Assembly (NCBI RefSeq): GCF_934560975.1
Contig: NZ_CAKTFO010000006.1
Span: 1-64,000, forward strand
Reading direction: 5' to 3'
Length of the DNA stretch: 64,000 nt
DNA from: an uncultured Sphingomonas sp.
GTDB taxonomy: Bacteria > Pseudomonadota > Alphaproteobacteria > Sphingomonadales > Sphingomonadaceae
Shown: positions 40,146 to 50,996 of the stretch, piece after piece
Layout: the number at the start of each line of letters is the position of its first letter
How positions within the stretch are numbered: position 1 is the stretch's first letter
Notes under the pieces: model-generated
Database searches by the model: none
What the model saw: only the letters and a program-made list of their open reading frames with translations
Told to the model about the DNA's origin: nothing
Program-made: the position numbers and the translations under genes

Positions 40146-41855
40146 TTACGCTTCGTCGCGTGCCTTCAGCGCAGCGCCGAGAATGTCGCCCAGCGACGCG
40201 CCCGAGTCGGACGAACCGTACTGCGCAACGGCCTGCTTCTCTTCCGCCATCTGCATGGCGCGGATCGAGAAGGTCGGCTTCTTGGAACGATCGAAGCCGG
40301 TCACCATCGCGTCCAGCTTCTGGCCGACCTGGTAACGCTCCGGACGCTGCTCGTCGCGGTCGCGGCCGAGATCGCCACGCTTGATGAAGCCGGTCGCGCC
40401 ATCGTCGCCCACCTGGACGTCCAGGCCGCCGTCATTGACCGCCAGCACGGTGACGGTGACGACCGCGCCGCGGCCGGCGCCGCCGACAGAGCCGCCGCCA
40501 GCGGACACGCCGCCACGCTCAAGCTGCTTGATGCCGAGGCTGATGCGCTCCTTCTCCGGATCGACGTCCAGCACCTGCGCCTGGACGGTCTCGCCCTTGT
40601 GGTGCAGCGCCAGGGCTTCCTCGCCGGTCACGCCCCAGGCGATGTCCGACATATGGACCATGCCGTCGATGTCGCCATCCAGGCCGATGAACAGACCGAA
40701 TTCGGTCGCGTTCTTGACCTCGCCTTCCACGGTCGAGCCGACCGGGTGACGCTCGGTGAAGGCTTCCCACGGATTGGCCTGGGCCTGCTTCAGGCCGAGG
40801 CTGATGCGGCGCTTCTCTTCGTCGACTTCCAGGATGATGACGTCCACTTCCTGCGAGGTGGAGACGATCTTGCCCGGATGGACGTTCTTCTTGGTCCAGC
40901 TCATCTCGGAGACGTGGACCAGGCCTTCGATGCCCGGCTCCAGCTCGACGAAAGCACCATATTCGGTGATGTTCGTCACGCGGCCCGTGAACTTGCCGCC
41001 GACCGGATACTTGGCGCCGGCGCCTTCCCACGGATCACTCTCAAGCTGCTTCATGCCGAGGCTGATGCGCTGCGTGTCGCGGTTGATGCGGATGATCTGC
41101 ACGCGGACCGTGTCGCCGATGTTGATCACTTCGGACGGATGGTTGACGCGCTTGTAGCTGATGTCGGTGACGTGCAGCAGGCCGTCGATGCCGCCCAGGT
41201 CCACGAACGCACCGTAATCGGTGATGTTCTTGACCACGCCGTCCACGATCTGGCCCTCGGCCAGGCTCTGGATCAGGCCGGTGCGCTGCTCGGCGCGGGT
41301 TTCTTCCAGAACGGCGCGGCGCGACACGACGATGTTGCCGCGGCGGCGATCCATCTTCAGGATCTGGAACGGCTGCGGGATGTCCATCAGCGGGCCGACA
41401 TCGCGGACCGGACGGATATCGACCTGGCTGCCCGGCAGGAACGCCACGGCGCCGTTGAGGTCGACGGTGAAGCCGCCCTTGACGCGGCCGAAGATGACGC
41501 CGTCGACGCGGTTGCCGGCGGCGAATTCGCCTTCCAGCTTGTCCCACGCAGCTTCACGGCGCGCGCGGTCGCGGCTGAGCATCGCCTCGCCGGCGCTGTT
41601 CTCGACGCGATCGACGAAAACCTCGACCTCGTCACCGACGTTGAGCTCGGCCTTCTGGCCCGGTGCCGGCGCGAACTCGCGCAGCGCGACGCGGCCTTCG
41701 GACTTGAGGCCGACGTCGATCACGACCATGTCGTTCTCGATGCCGGTAACGGTGCCCTTGACGACCCGGCCTTCGAAGCCCTGGTTCTCGCCGCCAAGCG
41801 TGTCGTTGAGGAGTGCCGCGAAATCATCGCGTGAGGGGAATGCCGCAGTGGCCAT
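40146..41855 (-). CDS. rpsA: 30S ribosomal protein S1
   Basis: A 569-residue protein with six S1 OB-fold repeats; typical motifs are GTVTGIENDMVVIDVGLKSEG (repeat 1), GVIFGRVKGGFTVDLNGAVAFLPGSQ (2), KNITDYGAFVDLGGIDGLLHVTDIS (3), TNITEYGAFVELEPGIEGLVHVSEMSW (4), KNATEFGLFIGLDGDIDGMVHMSDIAW (5) and a final divergent repeat. S1 binds mRNA on the 30S subunit and helps start translation. The usual proteobacterial partner cmk is not adjacent here but about 4 kb away. It precedes ihfB. Confidence 0.97.
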   Translation of the reverse strand: MATAAFPSRDDFAALLNDTLGGENQGFEGRVVKGTVTGIENDMVVIDVGLKSEGRVALREFAPAPGQKAELNVGDEVEVFVDRVENSAGEAMLSRDRARREAAWDKLEGEFAAGNRVDGVIFGRVKGGFTVDLNGAVAFLPGSQVDIRPVRDVGPLMDIPQPFQILKMDRRRGNIVVSRRAVLEETRAEQRTGLIQSLAEGQIVDGVVKNITDYGAFVDLGGIDGLLHVTDISYKRVNHPSEVINIGDTVRVQIIRINRDTQRISLGMKQLESDPWEGAGAKYPVGGKFTGRVTNITEYGAFVELEPGIEGLVHVSEMSWTKKNVHPGKIVSTSQEVDVIILEVDEEKRRISLGLKQAQANPWEAFTERHPVGSTVEGEVKNATEFGLFIGLDGDIDGMVHMSDIAWGVTGEEALALHHKGETVQAQVLDVDPEKERISLGIKQLERGGVSAGGGSVGGAGRGAVVTVTVLAVNDGGLDVQVGDDGATGFIKRGDLGRDRDEQRPERYQVGQKLDAMVTGFDRSKKPTFSIRAMQMAEEKQAVAQYGSSDSGASLGDILGAALKARDEA

Positions 41856-42143
41856 AAACAGTTGAGTTCCTTACAGTCTTGTTTCCGGCCGTCCGGTTGT
41901 CTCCGGAGGTCTTCAGCCGAACCGCCGCCCGTGCCGTATGCGCGAGACGGCATCCAAATCGGGTGAGACGGGTGGAGGGCTTAGCGCATGATGCGAAAAG
42001 GGCGCGTCAAAAAGCGTGACCTGAGCCACACTCCGCGCGCCGTTCCTCCACGAGCAATACTCGCTGGACGCGTGTTTATACTCCAGCCGCGATCCGGCGG
42101 CAAGCGTCTTGATCGCTCCTCGCCAGCTCCCTGCCACGCTCCG

Positions 42144-42686
42144 TCAGGTCGCGAGCCAGTAGAGCAACGTGCCCATCATCGCCCACAATGACAGCGAACT
42201 GCCGACGATCATCGCCACCCGCGCGCGTCCTGACCAAAGGGCATCGTCATCGCGGCCGACGGTGGGGCTGAACAGGTCGGGTTCGGCGGATGGCAGGGGC
42301 GCGGCCAGGATCGTGCCGTGCCCTGGTTCGGCGGACTGGCGGTCGCGTGCAAAGTCGCCCCACACGATCCGCTCGCCCCGCACCTTGCGCCGGACCGCGG
42401 CCTCGCTCAGCGGTTGCTGGAACTCGCATCCGTATAGGCTGCCGCTATTCCAGGCGACCTGGGCAAGCCGGCTGCCAAGTCCGGGAATGTCGAACAGGAT
42501 GGGGTGGTCGGCCGGCAGCAATCCCTGTGCTTCGACCAGCAGGCCGTGGCTGGAAATATTGTGGACAATTACCGGGCGGGCCGGGGATTGGTCCGGCGAT
42601 GCACTCGCCTGGATCTGCGTCCGGTAACGGTTGGGCCGTTGATCGTCTTGGATGGGAACATCACGGACGAGCGCGGAAAAGGACAT
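42144..42686 (-). CDS. PilZ-domain protein with C-terminal membrane anchor
   Basis: About 180 residues from the ATG at 42686 with AGGAG upstream. The N-terminal half resembles PilZ: PNRYRTQIQASA, VHNISSHGLLVEA, DIPGLGSRLAQVAWNSGSLYGCEFQQPLS. The c-di-GMP motif is incomplete: an arginine-rich start (RPNRYR) is there but the DxSxxG segment reads NISSHG. A single hydrophobic segment ends the protein (about 160-180, VAMIVGSSLSLWAMMGTLLYWLAT). It may sense c-di-GMP at the membrane. A CtrA-like box lies 79-96 bases upstream. Confidence 0.75.
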   Translation of the reverse strand: MSFSALVRDVPIQDDQRPNRYRTQIQASASPDQSPARPVIVHNISSHGLLVEAQGLLPADHPILFDIPGLGSRLAQVAWNSGSLYGCEFQQPLSEAAVRRKVRGERIVWGDFARDRQSAEPGHGTILAAPLPSAEPDLFSPTVGRDDDALWSGRARVAMIVGSSLSLWAMMGTLLYWLAT

Positions 42687-42764
42687 CCTCAACTCCTTCG
42701 CAATTCTTGTTATTGCCGTGATGGATCAACAGCATTGCGAAGGGGGTGTTCCGCATATTGATGG

Positions 42765-42782
42765 CTAACGTTCAGTTAACCA
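42765..42782 (+). promoter_or_regulatory. CtrA-like box between the PilZ gene and its neighbours
   Basis: The plus strand reads CTAA, seven bases (CGTTCAG), TTAACCA. This matches TTAA-N7-TTAACCA(T) in all but the first base. A further half-site, TTAACC on the minus strand, lies near 42826-42831. The region of 42687-42911 is AT-rich and has no gene. Confidence 0.55.
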
Positions 42783-42911
42783 AATGCCGAACGCATGATT
42801 AGTCTTCAACATTACTTGCAAATGCGGTTAAGTGCCGCATCGATTTGTTGCATCTGCGAAGTAGGGAGCAAGCTGTCGCAACAATCATCCCGAAATCGTT
42901 GAAGGTCGGGC

Positions 42912-43274
42912 TCAGCGATCGCGGGGTGGGCGGGGCGGACGCGGGCGGCGCTCGGCGGGGCGATTGGGACGTGGTCGGGGGGCGCCGCCACTCGGCGGAA
43001 CGGGCCGGTCGGGGCGGGTCGGCGCCCGCCCCGTGCCGGGCGCCACGCTATACCCCTCCTTCAGCAGCCGGTTGAACGCCGCTCGGACGGACTCCCCGAT
43101 GCTGGCCTGCAACTCGGCCGGCAGGTCGCTGAAGCCGGTATTCGGCCCGATGGCGTTGAGGTCGCGCAGCATGGCGTTCGGAACGCCCTTGGACGCGGAC
43201 CGCAACGCCGCAACGGCATCGATCAGGGAGGAGACGATGATCTCCTGCATCAGGTCGGTAGCGGACTTGCTCAT
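42912..43274 (-). CDS. Hypothetical protein with disordered proline/arginine-rich tail
   Basis: A 120-residue protein not recognised. Residues 1-75 look helical and ordered (SATDLMQEIIVSSLIDAVAALRSA, then LQASIGESVRAAFNRLLKEGY). The last 45 residues are almost only proline, arginine, glycine and alanine, strongly basic, so likely disordered and able to bind nucleic acid or acidic partners. GAAGAAGA lies before the ATG. It starts facing away from the 43436 gene, so the two share a 160-base divergent region. Confidence 0.6.
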   Translation of the reverse strand: MSKSATDLMQEIIVSSLIDAVAALRSASKGVPNAMLRDLNAIGPNTGFSDLPAELQASIGESVRAAFNRLLKEGYSVAPGTGRAPTRPDRPVPPSGGAPRPRPNRPAERRPRPPRPPRDR

Positions 43275-43435
43275 GATCTTCTTCGCGGCCGGAGGAACGG
43301 TTGCTCTCTACGCGGGCCGCGCCGCATCACCAAGGCGGATTCGGCGCGGCCGGCGCGCAGACAGGCGCGGATCGCGTCCGAACGTTCCCCTCGATCGTTG
43401 TGTCCAACAAATACAGAGCAGAAGGAGAGGCCGTC

Positions 43436-43744
43436 ATGTCCTATGTGGAAGACAAGAAATTGCACCAGACCGTGACCTTTGTCGGCCTCCGCGCGCAGGC
43501 GACGGCCGTGGGGCTGGTGCAATTGTGCCGCGAGCTGGAATGTGCGGGCGTGCTGGGGGAGGCCGCCATGGACCGGATCAAGGGCGCGATCAGCCGCGAA
43601 ATCGCCATCACCGCGCCCCCGTCCGCTCGCCGCGAAGAATATGAGCGCGAGGTGCGCCTGCGCCTTGATCGGCTGTTCACCGGCGAGGAGCGGGTCGGCG
43701 ATGCCCGCGCTATCCCGGTCTCGCCGGATCCGGTCAACTCCTGA
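43436..43744 (+). CDS. Small hypothetical helical protein
   Basis: A 102-residue protein starting MSYVEDKKLHQTVTFVGL, chosen for the AGGAG eight bases upstream. It is mostly helical with charged residues (VGLVQLCRELECAGVLGEAAMDRIKGAI, then SARREEYEREVRLRLDRLF). No signal peptide or membrane segment. I do not recognise the family. It ends 11 bases inside the end of the convergent oxidoreductase gene. Confidence 0.65.
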   Translation: MSYVEDKKLHQTVTFVGLRAQATAVGLVQLCRELECAGVLGEAAMDRIKGAISREIAITAPPSARREEYEREVRLRLDRLFTGEERVGDARAIPVSPDPVNS

Positions 43745-44903
43745 CCGCCTGCGCCGGATCGGCGGGGCGGCGATAGCCGAAGTCGGTGCGGATGGTGCGT
43801 CCGCCGACGGCGGCGGACTGCATGATGGCCTGGATCAGGCGCACGTCCTGCAGGCCTTCCTCACCCGGCGCCAGCATCGGCGCGCGCCCGCGCACGACCT
43901 GCGCCATCCAGTCCATCTCCTGGGCGAACTGGTCGACCTCCGTGATCGGGATGTCCTTGCGGCTGCCGCCATCGACCAGGCTGAGGTGGTTGCCGTTGTA
44001 GAAGCAGCCCGGATCCGCCACCAGTCGCCCGCGCTCGCCCGTCACCTGATAGCCCATTTCCGCCGAAGCGTTGAACGAGGTCGATCCCTCTGCGATCGCG
44101 CCGGACGGGAAGCGGAACTGCCAGGAATACAGGTCCTCCACCGTGCGGAAGCGCGGATCGTTGCGGTCGGTCTGCGACCAGGCGCTCACCTCCACCGGCT
44201 CCTCGTTCAGAAGGTAGCGCGATGCGTGGATGCCATAGATGCCCATGTCCATCAGCGCGCCGCCGCCCGACATCTTGCCGTCCAGCCGCCACACGTCGGA
44301 CGGATCGTCCAGCGTCGATTGGCGCGTCATCTGCGTCGTGACCAGGCGCGGCCGGCCCAGGGAGCCCGAGCGGACGCAACGCATCGCCTCCACGTTCAGC
44401 GGCTCGGTCAGGCAGCGATAGGCGATCATCAGCCTGCGATCGGCGGCCTTGCCCGCCGCGATCATCGCCTCGCAATCGGCGACGCTGGTCGCCATCGGCT
44501 TCTCGCACAGCACATGCTTGCCGGCCTTGAAGGCGCGGATCGTATATTCGGCATGCATCGCATTGGGCAGCACGATGTAGACCACCTGGATGCGGGGATC
44601 GCGCACGATGCGGTCGTAATCGTCATAGGAATAGATGGCGTCGGCGGGCAGGCCCTGTTCCGCCGCCACCCGCTGCGCCTTGTCGGGATGGCCGCTGACC
44701 ACGGCGGCCAGGCTGGCCACGCGCGTCTTCTTCAAGGCGGGCACGATCTGGCCCAGCGCCAACTTGCCGAGGCCTACCACGGCGAAGCCGACCCGCTCCT
44801 TGTCCGCCGCCGGCGCCCGCGCGCGGGCCACGCCGCTCATGGCGACGGTCGCCCCGGTCAATCCCAGTTCGATAAGCGAACGGCGGCTGATGGGTTCGGG
44901 CAT
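43734..44903 (-). CDS. Tat-exported Gfo/Idh/MocA-family oxidoreductase
   Basis: About 389 residues. The N-terminus ISRRSLIELGLTGATVAMSG is a twin-arginine signal. The Rossmann part has VGFAVVGLGKLALGQIVPALKK and the family motif CEKPMA within AGKHVLCEKPMATSVADCEAMI. The catalytic-region GGGALMDMGIYGIHASRYLL fits glucose-fructose oxidoreductase-like members, where NADP is bound tightly and exported with the folded enzyme. The substrate is presumably a sugar or polyol. The ATG at 44903 is preferred over a GTG 15 bases upstream because of GGAGAG spacing. Confidence 0.9.
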   Translation of the reverse strand: MPEPISRRSLIELGLTGATVAMSGVARARAPAADKERVGFAVVGLGKLALGQIVPALKKTRVASLAAVVSGHPDKAQRVAAEQGLPADAIYSYDDYDRIVRDPRIQVVYIVLPNAMHAEYTIRAFKAGKHVLCEKPMATSVADCEAMIAAGKAADRRLMIAYRCLTEPLNVEAMRCVRSGSLGRPRLVTTQMTRQSTLDDPSDVWRLDGKMSGGGALMDMGIYGIHASRYLLNEEPVEVSAWSQTDRNDPRFRTVEDLYSWQFRFPSGAIAEGSTSFNASAEMGYQVTGERGRLVADPGCFYNGNHLSLVDGGSRKDIPITEVDQFAQEMDWMAQVVRGRAPMLAPGEEGLQDVRLIQAIMQSAAVGGRTIRTDFGYRRPADPAQAVRS

Positions 44904-45136
44904 GGCATGTCTCTCCACCGGGATCTTTCTTGACCCGTTTGGGGCAGCTTATGCCGCGACCGCACAGTCCACAACAGCGGCGCGCCATTGCCCGACCCAG
45001 CCTGGAAAACCCAGATTCCTAGCGCGGAAGTAGGGATTGATCCCCCCTCGTCCCGGGAGTACCAAACCTGTTCCGACAACAGGGGCGGCGCCGTGGGCGT
45101 GGCCGAAGGTTCGGAACCGCAACCACGGAGATCATC

Positions 45137-45349
45137 ATGACCAAGACGCTCGTTTTCCTGCCGCTCGCCGCCGTCGCGCTCAGCCTCTCGGCCTGCTCGT
45201 CCGAGACGACCAACGTCAACGCCACCGTCACCAACGAAACGGCGACCGACCTCAACAGCTTCGACGACAGCGCGCTGCCGCTCGACAACGGCCTCGACAA
45301 TGCGGCCAATGCCAGCGACCTCGGCGCGGAAGTCGTCAACAACGGCTAA
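45137..45349 (+). CDS. Very small acidic lipoprotein
   Basis: A 70-residue protein with a clear lipobox: MTKTLVFLPLAAVALSLSAC. The mature part of about 51 residues is rich in asparagine, threonine, aspartate and alanine (NVNATVTNETATDLNSFDD..). GGAG lies upstream. A CCTGTT-CCGAC-AACAGG hairpin (45067-45083) precedes the gene. The function is unknown; similar very small lipoproteins occur at 57578 and 58059. Confidence 0.8.
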   Translation: MTKTLVFLPLAAVALSLSACSSETTNVNATVTNETATDLNSFDDSALPLDNGLDNAANASDLGAEVVNNG

Positions 45350-45467
45350 GCCCGATCGTGTGCGACAAGCGGAAGTTTGCCCGCGGATAGCGATCCTCTA
45401 TTTTCTACCATGTAAGTAGGTTATATACGGGGCGTCCGCCATGTGTGACTCCCTGGCGCAGACTGAA

Positions 45468-45501
45468 AGCCCGGTGGGACGACCCGCCGGGCCTTTTTTT
45501 C
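45468..45501 (+). terminator. Strong intrinsic terminator
   Basis: GCCCGG-T-GGG pairs with CCC-G-CCGGGC around ACGA and is followed by CTTTTTTTC on the plus strand. It lies 119 bases after the lipoprotein stop, so it ends either that mRNA or a separate short transcript from the intervening sequence. Confidence 0.85.
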
Positions 45502-45520
45502 GTCAGGGCAGGTCGCCAGG

Positions 45521-46096
45521 TCAGGGCAGGCGGCGGACCGAGATGATCTTCACCGGCTGGCGGATGGACTGGCCCATGGTGGTCAGCGAATGGCCACCCG
45601 GCCAGGTCGGTTTGGCCAGGATGCGATGCGCCACGTCCATCCCGCTCACCACATGGCCGAACGCCGCATAGCCGGGATAGTCGGGCGCCGCATCCAGCCC
45701 GGGCGCCGGCGCGATCGTGATAAAGAAATCGCCCATCGCGCTGCCCGGCGCATTGCGCGCCATCGACAGCGTCCCGTCCACGTGGCGCAGCCCGGTCCGG
45801 CTGGTCGGCTCATGCTTGATCGGGAAGAAGCTTTCCCGGATGTTGCTGTCGATGCCGCCCTGGATCAGCCCGCGCTTGGGGTCGCTCCGGGCGCGGGCGG
45901 CGCGGTAGAAGGTCTTGCCGTCGAACTTGTGGGCATCGACGTAGCGCAGGAAGTTGGCGGCGGTGATCGGCGCGCGCCGGGTTTCCAGCGACACGACGAT
46001 CGTGCCCTCCGTCGTCCTGATCGCGACGCGGGGCAGGGGCTGTGCCGCGACCGGCGCGGCGGCGAGCAGCGCGGCGAGGGGAAGGAGCAGCCGCAT
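45521..46096 (-). CDS. Exported cyclophilin-type peptidylprolyl isomerase
   Basis: About 191 residues with a signal peptide ([19 protein letters not shown]). The cyclophilin core is present: IRTTEGTIVVSLETRRAPITAANFLRYVDAHKFDGKTFYRA, GLIQGGID, LSMARNAPGSAMGDFFITI and YAAFGHVVSGMDVA. It is a periplasmic folding enzyme. Some cyclophilin active-site residues (the arginine/phenylalanine pair around FYR and FFI) are kept. The start overlaps the cmk stop by TGATG sharing. Confidence 0.92.
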   Translation of the reverse strand: MRLLLPLAALLAAAPVAAQPLPRVAIRTTEGTIVVSLETRRAPITAANFLRYVDAHKFDGKTFYRAARARSDPKRGLIQGGIDSNIRESFFPIKHEPTSRTGLRHVDGTLSMARNAPGSAMGDFFITIAPAPGLDAAPDYPGYAAFGHVVSGMDVAHRILAKPTWPGGHSLTTMGQSIRQPVKIISVRRLP

Positions 46097-46731
46097 CAAT
46101 CGTTCGCGGCGTTGCGCCCGTGCGTCTGGATCAACGTCAACGCGGCGTCGATCGCGGCGTCGATCGACAGGTCGCTGGTGTCGAGCAGCACCGCATCCTC
46201 CGCCATCCTGAGCGGGGCCGCCGACCGCGAACTGTCGCGTTCGTCGCGGGAGCGGATGTCGTGCATCACCGCATCCGGCGACACGTCCAGCCCCATGCGA
46301 ACCAACTCGCCATGGCGGCGCGCGGCGCGGACCTCGGCGGAGGCGGTGACGAACAGCTTGGCATCGGCGTGCGGCGCGATCACCGTGCCGATGTCGCGCC
46401 CGTCCAGCACCGCGCCGCCCGGCCGGCCCGCGAAATGGCGCTGCCGGTCGAGCAAGGCGGCGCGCACCTCCGGATGGACCGACACCAGCGACGCGGCCTT
46501 GCCCGCCGCCTCCGACTTCAGGCCCGGATCGTCGAACGCGCTGCTGAGATGCCGTGCCGCCTCCAGCGCCTGCTCGGGCGAGGCGGGGTCTCCGCCGGCT
46601 TCAAGCACCGACAGGCCGACCGCGCGATACAGCAGGCCGGTGTCGAGGTGCGGAAGTTCGTAATGGCGCGCCAAGGCGCGGGCGATGGTGCCCTTGCCCG
46701 ACGCGGCGGGGCCGTCGACTGCGATGATCAT
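46096..46731 (-). CDS. cmk: Cytidylate (CMP/dCMP) kinase
   Basis: A 211-residue nucleotide kinase. It starts [15 protein letters not shown] with the P-loop at 7-15, and shows [44 protein letters not shown] and [11 protein letters not shown], the typical lid and NMP-binding parts. The ATG overlaps the stop of the small membrane protein gene by four bases. In most alphaproteobacteria cmk follows aroA and precedes rpsA; here two other genes separate it from aroA and rpsA is elsewhere. Confidence 0.96.
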   Translation of the reverse strand: MIIAVDGPAASGKGTIARALARHYELPHLDTGLLYRAVGLSVLEAGGDPASPEQALEAARHLSSAFDDPGLKSEAAGKAASLVSVHPEVRAALLDRQRHFAGRPGGAVLDGRDIGTVIAPHADAKLFVTASAEVRAARRHGELVRMGLDVSPDAVMHDIRSRDERDSSRSAAPLRMAEDAVLLDTSDLSIDAAIDAALTLIQTHGRNAAND

Positions 46732-46969
46732 GGGCGCGTCCTTACAGCCTTTACCAGCCCCAACAACGCAATGATCGCCCACACGACCTCCAACGCCATC
46801 GACGCCAGGTTGAAGTGGACGCTGAGCGAGCCGATCAGCAGCGCCGACCCGACCAGGTTGAGCAGGTTGAAGAAGACCAGGTTCATCGGCCTGGCGATGT
46901 TGGAATAGGCGAACGCCACCACCATCAATGCGCTGCCGATCAGTCCGACGATGTTGGGCAGGTCGAACG

Positions 46970-46973
<4 letters not shown>
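46728..46973 (-). CDS. Small two-to-three-helix membrane protein (CBU_0592-like)
   Basis: An 81-residue very hydrophobic protein: segments near 8-27 ([19 protein letters not shown]), 30-50 ([21 protein letters not shown]) and 55-76. The pattern [19 protein letters not shown]...N..NLVGSALL fits the CBU_0592 family, a small transporter-like family of unknown function. It overlaps the hydrolase stop and the cmk start by ATGA on each side. Confidence 0.75.
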
Positions 46974-49386
<2,413 letters not shown>

Positions 49387-49410
49387 CTATCGAAGGTGGA
49401 GTTCCTACCC

Positions 49411-49728
49411 GTGGTGAAACCTGAATGGGGCACCAAGCGCGCCTGCCCCAAGTGCGGGACGCGCTTCTACGATCTCGGCAACGACGATCCCGTGACCTGC
49501 GTCGAATGCGGTACCCATTTCGAGCCGGAAACGGTGCTCAAGTCCAAGCAGCCGCTGCCGTTCGACGCGCCCAAGCCCGCCGCGCAGAAGGCCGAGAATA
49601 GCGACGTCGACCTCGCCGAGGATCTGGACGTGGACGAGGATGAGGAGCCGAGCGCGGACGACGACGTCGATCTGGGCGGCGACGACGACATCGGCGTCGA
49701 CACCGGCGAACAGGAAGAAGATCATTAA
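49411..49728 (+). CDS. FYDLN-acid (TIGR02300) family protein
   Basis: About 105 residues from GTG at 49411 (a second GTG follows at once). It starts with KPEWGTKRACPKCGTRFYDLGNDDPVTCVECG, a four-cysteine zinc ribbon with the family FYDL text, then a long aspartate/glutamate-rich tail. This is an alphaproteobacterial protein of unknown function, common beside aroA in opposite orientation. The GGAG and spacing support the GTG. Confidence 0.9.
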   Translation: MVKPEWGTKRACPKCGTRFYDLGNDDPVTCVECGTHFEPETVLKSKQPLPFDAPKPAAQKAENSDVDLAEDLDVDEDEEPSADDDVDLGGDDDIGVDTGEQEEDH

Positions 49729-49762
49729 TTTATGAAAAAAGCGGTTTAGGCCGCTTGCCATG

Positions 49763-49792
49763 GTGGCCGCGTTTGCCTAGAAGCGCGGCCAC
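49763..49792. terminator. Hairpin between the FYDLN-acid gene and tRNA-Ala
   Basis: GTGGCCGCG pairs perfectly with CGCGGCCAC (9 bp) over a 12-base loop, 35 bases after the FYDLN gene stop. A smaller GCGG..CCGC dyad with a preceding run of six adenines lies just before it at about 49735-49755. It may end the upstream transcript. Confidence 0.4.
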
Positions 49793-49858
49793 ACCACGCA
49801 CCGGCACTAACCCAGGCCGGTTGCAGACGTCGACGGCCCATTCGGGCTGGAAAGGCGA

Positions 49859-49934
49859 GGGGCCGTAGCTCAGCTGGGAGAGCGTCGCGATGGCATTGCG
49901 AAGGTCTGGGGTTCGATCCCCCACGGCTCCACCA
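49859..49934 (+). tRNA. tRNA-Ala (anticodon GGC)
   Basis: GGGGCCG pairs with CGGCTCC, discriminator A and an encoded CCA end at 49934. The D-arm is GCTC..GAGC, the anticodon arm TCGCG-ATGGCAT-TGCGA with anticodon GGC, and the T-arm TGGGG-TTCGATC-CCCCA. Length of 76 is normal. Confidence 0.95.
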
Positions 49935-50225
49935 TTCTTTCCAAGTGCTTGTGTGTCGGGCGCTTTCCCCACATCAGAGGCCGGGCACCAGGCCGGAGCC
50001 GCGCTTGCGGTATCGCGGCGTTGACGTGATTCCGCCCCCTTCGCGGTTTGCCGTCCGTCTGTCCGCTCGCGAACATCGCATGTCCGATTGCCCCGTGATG
50101 GACAGTGCGGAGGCGGAGCGCGGGCAAGCGCCTGTTGCTCACGGCGGAGCGGGGTGCCCCAAGGGTTGAAGCTCCGGCCTGAAGGCTGGTAGAGCCGGGC
50201 CAGATTTGATCCGGGGGGAGGAATC

Positions 50226-50996
50226 TTGAAATCACCACCGTCGGCCGGCACGGCCTTTGCGTCGGCCTATGACGGCCATGGACGCTTCAACCAACTGGAA
50301 ACGCCTTTCGTCTGCCCCTATCCCGATTGTCGGGTCTATGCGCAGCATTATTGGGGCAGCCTCCACGATGTGAAGCGCCAGCTTGGCGGCACCGTCTATA
50401 CCGGTCGCCAGCTGAAGGGGGCGGAGATCGTCGTCGCGCAGTGCGGATCGTGCAAGCGGGAGGCGGTGTTCCTGGACGGCCGGCTGGCAAAGCCCGTCGT
50501 GGGCGAAGCCCCACCGCCGGTGGACGACATGCCGGCCACCATCCTGTCCGATTATCACGAGGCCGCGGCCATCCTGCCGGGCTCGCCTCGCGCGGCCGCG
50601 GCCTTGCTCCGCCTGGCGATCCACACATTGCTGCCGCTGCTGGGCGCGACCAGGCACGGCATGGACGAGCAGGTCGGCCAGCTCGTCGGCAGCGGCACGA
50701 TCGGGGTGCGGGTTCAGGTCGCGCTCGACACATTGCGGGTGATCGGGGCGGGCGCGGCGGCCCCCGGCATGATCGACCCCAGGGACGATGCCGGTTCCGC
50801 CATGGGGCTGTTCCGCCTGCTCAACTACATGGTCGAAAAGGCGATCACCGATCCGAAGCGCGCCGACGAAATGTTCGCCCTGCTGCCGCAGCATGGCAAG
50901 CGCGACCCGATCGAGCAGCGCCATGCACGGTTCGCGGCGGCACCGGTCGATGCAAATCCCGGGATCAGCTTCGTCGAGGCTCCGCACAAGGCGTAA
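50226..50996 (+). CDS. DUF4145 protein with N-terminal zinc ribbon
   Basis: About 256 residues from TTG with GGAGG five bases upstream. A probable zinc ribbon is formed by C30 and C35 (FVCPYPDC) and C73 and C76 (QCGSCK). The DUF4145 helical part follows, from ILPGSPRAAAALLRLAIHTLLPLLG to RLLNYMVEKAITDP. DUF4145 is seen alone and next to restriction and other defence genes. It lies 290 bases beyond tRNA-Ala, a place where foreign genes often enter, but no integrase or second attachment site is seen. Confidence 0.8.
   Translation: MKSPPSAGTAFASAYDGHGRFNQLETPFVCPYPDCRVYAQHYWGSLHDVKRQLGGTVYTGRQLKGAEIVVAQCGSCKREAVFLDGRLAKPVVGEAPPPVDDMPATILSDYHEAAAILPGSPRAAAALLRLAIHTLLPLLGATRHGMDEQVGQLVGSGTIGVRVQVALDTLRVIGAGAAAPGMIDPRDDAGSAMGLFRLLNYMVEKAITDPKRADEMFALLPQHGKRDPIEQRHARFAAAPVDANPGISFVEAPHKA

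Noticed and set aside
49935..50225. Second copy of the tRNA-Ala 3' end as an attachment site
   Set aside because: No repeat of the 3' end was seen downstream, and no integrase gene is present in the window.
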